Shown here in pieces: positions 1 to 4,938 of a stretch of DNA of 5,178 bases. This DNA is from an uncultured Erysipelotrichaceae bacterium (lineage in GTDB: Bacteria > Bacillota_I > Bacilli_A > Erysipelotrichales > Coprobacillaceae). The stretch's first letter is position 1; every line of letters starts with the position of its first letter. The notes beneath the pieces were generated by a model that had not been told where the DNA came from, searched no databases, and saw only the letters and a program-made list of their open reading frames with translations. The stretch is from the NCBI GenBank assembly GCA_910588075.1, contig CAJUOS010000076.1:1-5178 (forward strand), read 5' to 3'. Made by a program: the position numbers and the translations under genes.

Positions 1-3
1 CTT

Positions 4-33
4 TGTACATTTTTAAATGATCATTTCTGTACA
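4..33. repeat. Nested palindromes: TGTACA pair flanking AAATGATCATTT
   Basis: A perfect 12-bp palindrome, AAATGATCATTT (15-26), is flanked by two copies of TGTACATT (4-11 and 28-35), whose TGTACA core is itself palindromic. The two TGTACA cores could pair around the central palindrome, with 5 unpaired bases on the left and 1 on the right. It could be the structured left end of the IS200 element, or a regulatory site or terminator of sequence outside the window. The sequence alone does not decide. Confidence 0.4.
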
Positions 34-98
34 TTCTTATGTTAGCATTTATACTAAACTAATTGTAAACCTGCCAGCTTGCAAAAAAATAACACAAT

Positions 99-104
99 AG
101 GAGG
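99..104 (+). promoter_or_regulatory. Ribosome binding site of tnpA
   Basis: A full AGGAGG lies 8 bases ahead of the TTG at 113. It decides the start: TTG is used rather than ATG, and the protein then begins in the short variable lead that precedes the conserved family region. Confidence 0.8.
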
Positions 105-112
105 ACATTAAA

Positions 113-562
113 TTGAAAGAACAAAATAATATCATAAATAGTTTAGCACATACAAAATGGAATTGTAAGTATCATGTTGTATTTGCACCAAAATATAGAA
201 GAAAAGTATTTTATGAAGATAAGAGAGCAGAAATAAGAGATATAATAAGAGAGTTGTGTGCATGGAAGGGAGTAGAAATTTGTCCTGACCATGTACATTT
301 ATTGTTAAGTATACCACCAAAATTAAGTGTATCGAGTTTTATGGGATATCTAAAAGGAAAAAGTAGTCTAATGATATTTCAGAGATTTGGAAACATGAAA
401 TTTGCATATCGAAATAGAGAATTTTGGTGTAGAGGATATTATGTAGATACAGTAGGGAAAAATACAAAAGCGATAAAGGAATATATAGCGAATCAATTGG
501 AAGTAGATAGAAAGACAGAACAATTGGCATTATTTGATCCAAGAGACCCTTTTAAAGGGTAG
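113..562 (+). CDS. tnpA: IS200/IS605-family Y1 (HUH) transposase TnpA, slightly shortened
   Basis: The 149-residue protein is a single-strand DNA transposase that cuts and rejoins the hairpin ends of its own element through a 5'-phosphotyrosine link. Seen in the sequence: the N-terminal signature KYHVVFAPKYRRKV (residues 19-32), the metal-binding HUH motif H60-V-H62, the conserved block SVSSFMGYLKGKSSLM (72-87), FWCRGYYVDTVG (104-115), the catalytic tyrosine Y124 in KEYIANQ, and Q128 as probable third metal ligand. The start is TTG with a perfect ribosome binding site. Relatives, as I recall them, read KGVEII plus a few residues before PDH; here KGVEI runs straight into CPDH. The spacing from the conserved KYH tyrosine (Y20) to the first HUH histidine is 40, against 45 in IS608 TnpA (Y19 to H64). 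About five residues of the strand leading into the active site are thus missing in frame. The family call is secure; activity is doubtful. Confidence 0.93.
   Translation: MKEQNNIINSLAHTKWNCKYHVVFAPKYRRKVFYEDKRAEIRDIIRELCAWKGVEICPDHVHLLLSIPPKLSVSSFMGYLKGKSSLMIFQRFGNMKFAYRNREFWCRGYYVDTVGKNTKAIKEYIANQLEVDRKTEQLALFDPRDPFKG
546..560. repeat. Perfect 7-bp inverted repeat at the 3' end of tnpA
   Basis: ACCCTTT and AAAGGGT (546-552 and 554-560) flank one central base and overlap the last codons (DPFKG) up to the first base of the TAG stop. No T-run follows, so it is not a classical terminator. It may be a subterminal structure of the IS, or simply reflect the conserved C-terminal residues. Confidence 0.55.
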
Positions 563-595
563 CAAGTAAACAATGTGAGCTGACAGGAGAAAGAG

Positions 596-611
596 AGCAC
601 ACGTGTGTGCT
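596..611. repeat. Short hairpin in the IS200 right flank
   Basis: AGCACAC and GTGTGCT (7-bp arms) are separated by GT. In practice this folds as about 6 bp with a four-base loop. It sits in the non-coding right end of the IS200 element, where family members often carry several small hairpins. It has no T-run. Confidence 0.5.
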
Positions 612-647
612 GCCAATAAAGGAAGGGTTATACCCGAAACTGAAAAA

Positions 648-683
648 CCACCAGCTACTTTACTAGTTCAGCTAAGCTGGTGG
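648..683 (+). terminator. IS200 right-end stem-loop, possibly also a terminator
   Basis: CCACCAGCT (648-656) pairs perfectly with AGCTGGTGG (675-683), giving a 9-bp GC-rich stem with an 18-base loop. A CCACC...GGTGG stem-loop close to the 3' end is characteristic of IS200-group right ends and would be the structure TnpA recognises. It is followed by ATATTTGTTTTTAT, so on the + strand it could also end transcription from tnpA and shield the downstream operon. The recognition role is inferred from the family; the terminator role is weaker because the loop is large and the T-run is interrupted. Confidence 0.7.
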
Positions 684-720
684 ATATTTGTTTTTATCTA
701 AAATTAAGATAAAAAATATC
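683..720. repeat. Long AT-rich inverted repeat downstream of the IS right end
   Basis: TTTTTATCT (691-699) and AGATAAAAA (707-715) are perfect 9-bp arms around a 7-base spacer. Pairing can also continue outward: GATATTT (683-689) matches AAATATC (714-720), leaving a three-base bulge (690-692), for about 14 bp in all. The outer arm shares base 683 with the IS stem-loop, so both structures cannot be complete at once. It could be a bidirectional terminator, part of the IS end, or an operator or leader structure of the restriction operon. Confidence 0.55.
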
Positions 721-798
721 AATGTCGAATAGACTTTTCTGTTTGCAAATAGAAAAAAGTATTATAAAAAATGATTAATTGTAATTAAAATCCTATTA

Positions 799-820
799 TT
801 TATCACTTAAAAATGATAAA
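799..820. promoter_or_regulatory. Inverted repeat, candidate operator with overlapping weak promoter
   Basis: TTTATCA (799-805) and TGATAAA (814-820) form a perfect 7-bp inverted repeat with an 8-base spacer, about 50 bases ahead of the regulator gene. This geometry suits a dimeric Cro/CI-type repressor. A weak promoter may overlap it: TTATCA (800-805) as -35, an 18-base spacer, and TATACA (824-829) as -10. Such a promoter would start transcripts near 836, which also argues against the ATG at 813. Other AT-rich promoter-like hexamers occur nearby, so this is only a candidate. Confidence 0.3.
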
Positions 821-861
821 ATGTATACAGAATATATCGTGTGAAATACAAATTGTACTTT

Positions 862-867
862 GGAGGG
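862..867 (+). promoter_or_regulatory. Ribosome binding site of the regulator gene
   Basis: GGAGGG lies 5 bases before the ATG at 873. It is the only good ribosome binding site in this reading frame and sets the start there rather than at the ATG at 813. Confidence 0.75.
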
Positions 868-872
868 ATAGC

Positions 873-1091
873 ATGCAAGAAATAAGTTATAACAAATTAT
901 GGAAGATACTTATAGATAAAAAAATTAATAAGAGTATTTTGAGAGAAGAATTAAAGATTTCTCCTAATACAATTGCGAAGATGAGTAAAAACGAATATGT
1001 GAAATTAGAAACTATTGTAAAAATTGCCAATTATTTTAATGTACAAATTGGTGATATTGTAGAAATTATTTATTTAGATGAAAGTAGGTGA
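873..1091 (+). CDS. Small Cro/CI (XRE)-type helix-turn-helix regulator, YozG-like
   Basis: This 72-residue protein is almost entirely one DNA-binding domain of the small Cro/CI-type HTH group. Predicted helices are 4-18 (ISYNKLWKILIDKKI), 21-29 (SILREELKI), 31-39 as recognition helix (PNTIAKMSK) and 44-57 (KLETIVKIANYFNV), followed by the characteristic GDIVEII tail. There is no catalytic or sensor domain. The start at 873 is chosen for its ribosome binding site; an in-frame ATG at 813 would add 20 residues that look unlike the family. Its stop lies within the ribosome binding site of hsdR, so it is almost certainly the first gene of the operon. By analogy with C proteins of Type II systems and regulators near Type I loci, it probably controls the restriction operon and its own promoter, perhaps through the inverted repeat at 799-820. 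That role is inferred. Confidence 0.85.
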   Translation: MQEISYNKLWKILIDKKINKSILREELKISPNTIAKMSKNEYVKLETIVKIANYFNVQIGDIVEIIYLDESR

Positions 1092-1092
1092 T
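1084..1092 (+). promoter_or_regulatory. Ribosome binding site of hsdR, overlapping the regulator stop
   Basis: AGGTGAT (1086-1092) matches the distal part of the consensus GGAGGTGAT, the complement of the 16S rRNA tail, in good register for the ATG at 1096. It contains the TGA stop of the regulator gene (1089-1091), so ribosomes ending the regulator are placed directly at the hsdR start. It favours 1096 over the ATG at 1078, which has no binding site. Confidence 0.65.
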
Positions 1093-1095
1093 AAT

Positions 1096-3426
1096 ATGAC
1101 AAGACTGACAGAAGAAGATGTAAAATATAGATATATTACTCCTGCTATTGAAAAAGCAAATTGGAAAAATAATCAAATAATGATGGAGTACAGTTTTACT
1201 GATGGACAAATAATGGTTCGCGGAGAAACAGTAATAAGAGGGAAAAGAAAAAAAGCTGACTATTTATTATTACAAACTGGTACTAATAAGCCCTTGGCAA
1301 TTGTAGAAGCAAAAGATGAATCCCATGATATAGGGTATGGAATACAACAAGCCATAGATTACGCACGTATTTTAGATGTTCCATTTGCTTACTCATCAAA
1401 TGGACATGGTTTTGTCGAACATGATTTTTTAACTGGAATGGAAAAAGAAATATCTATGAACGAATTTCCTACTGAAGAAGTTTTGTGGAACCGAATAATT
1501 TCTAACAAACATTATACTAAAGCACAAACAAATATTATAAAGGAACCATATTTCTTTGATTCCTTTACCAATATGCAACCTAGATATTATCAAAGAATTG
1601 CAATTGATAGAATAGTAGAAGCAGTAGCATTAGGTAAAAAAAGATTACTGCTAGTTATGGCTACAGGAACTGGAAAAACATTTACTGCATTCCAAATAGT
1701 TTGGCGTTTATTAAAAAGTAAAGCTGTAAAAAGAGTGTTATATTTAGCTGATAGAAATATTTTAATTGATCAAACTATGGATGAGGATTTTAAACCATTA
1801 AAAAAAGTAATGACGAAAATAAAAAATAAAGAATTAGATAGCTCTTACGAAATATATATGTCGTTATATCAACAATTAGCTGGGGATGACAATGAAGAAC
1901 CATTCAGAGAATTTAAACCAGAGTTTTTTGATTTAATTATTGTTGATGAAGCACATAGAGGTTCTGCAAAAGAAGAATCTCAATGGCGGAAGATATTGGA
2001 TTATTTTTATAAAGCAATTCATATTGGAATGACTGCAACTCCTAAAGAAACCAAAGAGGTGAGCAATATTACTTATTTTGGTGAGCCGATTTACACATAT
2101 AGTTTAAAACAAGGGATTGAAGATGGTTTTTTAGCTCCATATAAAGTCATTCGTGTTTCATTGGATAAAGACTTAGAAGGTTGGAGACCTTATAAAGGAC
2201 AGTTAGATATTGATGGAAATGAAATAGAAGATAGGGAATATAATGTTAAAGATTTTGATAAGAATTTAATCATTGATGAGAGAACACAAATTGTTGCTAA
2301 ACGTGTAACTCAATGGTTGGAAGAACATGATCGATTTGCCAAAACAATAGTATTTTGTGTAGATATTGATCATGCTGAGAGGATGAGTAGGGCATTAAAG
2401 AAAGAAAATGCTGATCTAGTTAGGGAAAATTCAAATTATATTATGAGAATTACTGGAGATAATCAAGAAGGAAAAAATCAATTATATTATTTTATTGAAC
2501 CTAAAGAGAAATATCCTACAATTGTTACTACTTCTAAATTAATGACAACTGGCGTAAATTGTAAAACGGTTAAGTTGATTGTATTAGAAAACAATATAAA
2601 TTCGATGACAGAATTTAAACAGATTATTGGACGAGGAACGAGAATTCAAGAAAAGTATGGAAAACAATATTTTACAATAATGGATTTTAGAGGGGTAAGC
2701 AGATTATTTGCTGATCCAGAGTTTGATGGAGAACCTGTCGTTATTATTGACGATGTTCCAAACAAACCTACAAAACCAACACGACCAGATAGACCTAGTG
2801 ATGGTAATGAGGATATACCTCCAGGTATTATTGTTGATGAACCTCCAGTTAAACAGATTAAATATCATGTTAGAGGTGTGGAAGTTAAAATATTGAATGA
2901 AAGAGTTCAATTTTATGATAATGATGGAAAGTTAGTTACTGAAAGTTTAATAGATTATAGTAGAAAGAATATTTTAAATGAATATGCTACTTTAAATGAG
3001 TTTATTAATGCATGGAGTGCAGCCAATAAAAAAAAGGCAATTATTGAAGCATTAATTGATCAAGGGGTGTTTTTAAGTGAATTAAGGAAAGAAGCTGGTG
3101 ATACAGCCAAACAATTTGATGATTTTGATTTAATTTTACACATTGCATATGATAAAAAACCTCTTACAAAAAAAGAAAGAGTAACTGAAGTAATAAGAGA
3201 GGGATATTTATATAAATATTCTGAAAAATGTCAGGAGGTATTATCAGCATTATTAGATAAATATATGAATGAAGGAATAAATCAATTAGAAAATACAGAA
3301 ATTCTTGAAGTTTCTCCATTTGATAAAATTGGTAGTCCAGTAAAAATAGCAAAATTGTTTGGTGGAAAACAAGCTTATATTACAGCAGTAAAAGACTTAG
3401 AAGCTCAAATTTATTCTACATATTAA
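1096..3426 (+). CDS. hsdR: Type I restriction enzyme, restriction (R) subunit, EcoEI/EcoAI-like
   Basis: This 776-residue protein is the motor and nuclease of a Type I restriction complex (R2M2S). It translocates DNA with ATP from an unmodified target and cuts at a distance. In order it shows: an N-terminal PD-(D/E)xK nuclease with D55 and E71-A-K73 (KKADY...IVEAKDE); a superfamily 2 helicase core with Walker A ATGTGKT (189-195), DEAH (284-287), TAT (313-315), the TTGVN region (484-488) and motif VI QIIGRGTR (509-516); a proline-rich linker (about 555-584); and a C-terminal region (about 590-776) like the EcoEI_R_C domain that docks on the methyltransferase. All key residues are present and the length is normal for type IB subunits (EcoAI about 800). 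ATG 1096 is preferred to ATG 1078 (six residues longer) for its ribosome binding site. It sits 4 bases after the regulator and 27 before hsdM. Confidence 0.96.
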   Translation: MTRLTEEDVKYRYITPAIEKANWKNNQIMMEYSFTDGQIMVRGETVIRGKRKKADYLLLQTGTNKPLAIVEAKDESHDIGYGIQQAIDYARILDVPFAYSSNGHGFVEHDFLTGMEKEISMNEFPTEEVLWNRIISNKHYTKAQTNIIKEPYFFDSFTNMQPRYYQRIAIDRIVEAVALGKKRLLLVMATGTGKTFTAFQIVWRLLKSKAVKRVLYLADRNILIDQTMDEDFKPLKKVMTKIKNKELDSSYEIYMSLYQQLAGDDNEEPFREFKPEFFDLIIVDEAHRGSAKEESQWRKILDYFYKAIHIGMTATPKETKEVSNITYFGEPIYTYSLKQGIEDGFLAPYKVIRVSLDKDLEGWRPYKGQLDIDGNEIEDREYNVKDFDKNLIIDERTQIVAKRVTQWLEEHDRFAKTIVFCVDIDHAERMSRALKKENADLVRENSNYIMRITGDNQEGKNQLYYFIEPKEKYPTIVTTSKLMTTGVNCKTVKLIVLENNINSMTEFKQIIGRGTRIQEKYGKQYFTIMDFRGVSRLFADPEFDGEPVVIIDDVPNKPTKPTRPDRPSDGNEDIPPGIIVDEPPVKQIKYHVRGVEVKILNERVQFYDNDGKLVTESLIDYSRKNILNEYATLNEFINAWSAANKKKAIIEALIDQGVFLSELRKEAGDTAKQFDDFDLILHIAYDKKPLTKKERVTEVIREGYLYKYSEKCQEVLSALLDKYMNEGINQLENTEILEVSPFDKIGSPVKIAKLFGGKQAYITAVKDLEAQIYSTY

Positions 3427-3436
3427 CAAATATAAA

Positions 3437-3442
3437 AAGGAG
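3437..3442 (+). promoter_or_regulatory. Ribosome binding site of hsdM
   Basis: AAGGAG lies 11 bases before the ATG at 3454, a slightly long spacing. The whole gap after hsdR is 27 bases. I see no promoter or terminator in it, so hsdM is probably transcribed together with hsdR. Confidence 0.7.
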
Positions 3443-3453
3443 ATTTATTAAAT

Positions 3454-4938
3454 ATGGGTATTGGAAATTTTGTAAAGACTATACAAAACCACATGAGAGG
3501 AGATAGTGGTATTAATGGTGATGCTCAAAGAATTGAGCAAATGACATGGATGTTATTTTTAAAAGTATATGATGCTAAAGAAGATGACTGGGAATTCCAT
3601 GATGATAATTATGAGAGTATTATTCCAGAAAATTTACGTTGGAGAAATTGGGCACACGATGAGAAAGATGGGAATGCAATGACTGGAGATGCATTATTAG
3701 AATTTGTTAATAATGCATTATTTCCAGGTTTAAAGAATTTGCTTATTACCCCAAATACACCAATAAAAAAGTCTATTGTTAAAGCTGTTTTTGAAGATAG
3801 TAATCAATATATGAAAGATGGTGTGCTTTTGCGTAAAGTAACCAATGTTATTGATGAAATTGAATTTGATGATTATCAAGAAAAACATGCATTTGGTGAA
3901 ATATATGAAACAATTTTAAAAAGTCTACAAAGTGCAGGAAATGCAGGTGAATTCTATACTCCAAGAGCTGTCACTGATTTTATGGTTAATATCTTAAATC
4001 CTCAATTAGGAGAAGTGACTGCTGATTTTGCTACAGGAACAGGGGGATTTTTGACATCTACATTAAAGCAATTAGATAAGCAAGTTCAATCGATTGAAGA
4101 TAGAGAAAAATATAATCAATCTGTTTATGGAATAGAAAAGAAACCAATGCCTTTCTTATTATGCATTACAAATATGTTATTGCATGATATTGATAATCCT
4201 AATATTTTTCATGGAAACTCATTAGAAAAGAGTGTCAATGATTATTCTGATGAAGATAAATTTGATATTATCTTGATGAATCCACCTTATGGTGGAACTG
4301 AACAAGAAAGAGTAAAAAATAATTTTCCTCCAGATATGAGAAGTAGCGAAACAGCTGATTTATTTATAGCATTGGCAATGTATAGACTTAAAGACACAGG
4401 TAGAAGTGCTATTATCATTCCAGATGGCTTCTTATTTGGAACTGATAATCAAAAAATTGCAATAAAGAAGAAACTAATTGAAGATTTTAATCTACATACT
4501 ATTGTTCGTATGCCAAGTAGCGTATTTGCACCATACACATCAATAACTACTAATATTTTATTCTTTGATAAATCAAAGAAAACTGATGAAATATGGTTCT
4601 ATCGAGTAGATATGCCAGAAGGATATAAACATTTTTCAAAAACGAAACCAATGAAATTAGAACACTTTAATAAATGTTTAGAATGGTGGAATAATAGAAT
4701 TACGATTGAGGAAGAAAACTCTTTTAAGGCACAAAAATATACTGTCAATGAAATTATAGAAAAAAATTATAATTTAGACTTATGTGGCTATCCTCATGAA
4801 GAAGAAGAAATTTTATCACCTAAAGATTTAATTCAACAATATCAAGAGAAAAGAGCAAGCTTAAATGCAGATATTGATAGAATATTAGAACAAATAACTG
4901 ATATTTTAGGAATTGATATAATGGGTGGTGATAATTAA
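3454..4938 (+). CDS. hsdM: Type I restriction-modification DNA methyltransferase (M) subunit
   Basis: This 494-residue protein is an N6-adenine methyltransferase. It uses S-adenosylmethionine and works as M2S with HsdS; the same unit serves as the core of the restriction complex. An N-terminal helical HsdM_N region (about 5-135, with RIEQMTWMLFLKVYDAKEDD) precedes the catalytic domain. That domain carries GEFYTPR (165-171, motif X region), the cofactor-binding motif I DFATGTGGF (191-199) and the catalytic motif IV NPPY (276-279) after DIIL. The tail from about 450 is helical and charged (EEEEILSPKDLIQQYQEKRA) and probably contacts HsdS. The NPPY motif is of the gamma-class type expected for Type I adenine methylation. 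Length is normal (EcoAI HsdM about 490). The gene overlaps hsdS by one base (TAATG). No defect is seen. Confidence 0.96.
   Translation: MGIGNFVKTIQNHMRGDSGINGDAQRIEQMTWMLFLKVYDAKEDDWEFHDDNYESIIPENLRWRNWAHDEKDGNAMTGDALLEFVNNALFPGLKNLLITPNTPIKKSIVKAVFEDSNQYMKDGVLLRKVTNVIDEIEFDDYQEKHAFGEIYETILKSLQSAGNAGEFYTPRAVTDFMVNILNPQLGEVTADFATGTGGFLTSTLKQLDKQVQSIEDREKYNQSVYGIEKKPMPFLLCITNMLLHDIDNPNIFHGNSLEKSVNDYSDEDKFDIILMNPPYGGTEQERVKNNFPPDMRSSETADLFIALAMYRLKDTGRSAIIIPDGFLFGTDNQKIAIKKKLIEDFNLHTIVRMPSSVFAPYTSITTNILFFDKSKKTDEIWFYRVDMPEGYKHFSKTKPMKLEHFNKCLEWWNNRITIEEENSFKAQKYTVNEIIEKNYNLDLCGYPHEEEEILSPKDLIQQYQEKRASLNADIDRILEQITDILGIDIMGGDN
4924..4932 (+). promoter_or_regulatory. Ribosome binding site of hsdS within the end of hsdM
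   Basis: GGTGGTGAT differs by one base from the extended consensus GGAGGTGAT and is correctly spaced from the ATG at 4938. It lies inside the last hsdM codons (Gly-Gly-Asp), so hsdS translation is probably coupled to hsdM, helping to keep M and S in balance. Confidence 0.65.

Larger units (their letters stand above)
1..690 (+). mobile_element. IS200-type insertion sequence (IS200/IS605 family), ends approximate
   Basis: This is a single-gene IS200-group element: a Y1 (HUH) transposase gene followed by about 130 bases of non-coding right end that finishes in a strong stem-loop (648-683). Family members have no terminal inverted repeats and make no target duplication; they move as single strands recognised through subterminal hairpins. 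The true ends therefore cannot be read without an empty site. The right end probably lies just past the stem-loop. The left end may lie near or before the window start, because family elements are usually about 700 bp. Candidate left-end structures are the palindromes at 4-33 and a weak 6-bp stem (63-68 with 79-84, one G-T pair). CCAGCTT at 74-80 is complementary to AAGCTGG at 674-680 in the right stem-loop. No tnpB accessory gene is present. Confidence 0.65.
563..872. other. 310-base non-coding stretch between tnpA and the restriction operon
   Basis: No credible gene lies here. The left part (563 to about 690) is the IS200 right end, with a run of stem-loops: 596-602 with 605-611, 625-628 with 632-635 (GGGT tat ACCC), and the large one at 648-683. 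The right part (about 690-872) is very AT-rich and should contain the promoter of the downstream operon. It holds a long inverted repeat (683-720) and a shorter one (799-820). An ATG at 813 is in frame with the regulator gene but has no ribosome binding site and is judged not to be its start. Confidence 0.7.

Noticed and set aside
132..320. 62-codon open frame on the minus strand inside tnpA
   Set aside because: It lies opposite the conserved transposase and has a low-complexity Leu/Tyr-rich product, with no ribosome binding site worth noting. It is a shadow of the real gene.
339..542. 67-codon open frame on the minus strand inside tnpA
   Set aside because: It is a shadow of the transposase reading frame, with hydrophobic low-complexity composition typical of antisense frames in AT-rich DNA.
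741..768. Promoter from TTGCAA (743-748) to TATTAT/TATAAA (760-768)
   Set aside because: The spacers are only 11 to 14 bases, too short for a normal sigma-A promoter, so it was not listed as a feature.
813..872. Upstream in-frame extension of the HTH regulator from ATG 813
   Set aside because: It has no ribosome binding site, the extra 20 residues do not resemble the family, and the start would fall inside a candidate promoter or operator. The ATG at 873 has GGAGGG at good spacing.
1078..1095. HsdR start at ATG 1078
   Set aside because: It would overlap the regulator gene without any ribosome binding site. ATG 1096 is preceded by AGGTGAT in proper register and begins at the family-like MTRLTEED.
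2704..2910. Open frames on both strands within hsdR around 2704-2910
   Set aside because: They overlap the conserved hsdR frame through the linker region, have low-complexity products and lack initiation signals.
3164..3352. 62-codon minus-strand frame inside the 3' part of hsdR
   Set aside because: It is a Leu/Phe/Tyr-rich shadow frame opposite hsdR with no supporting signals.
873..3426. Toxin-antitoxin pair or other novel defence module, HTH plus helicase-nuclease
   Set aside because: The large protein has the full HsdR architecture and is followed by clear HsdM and HsdS genes, so the set is a Type I restriction-modification system rather than a new module.
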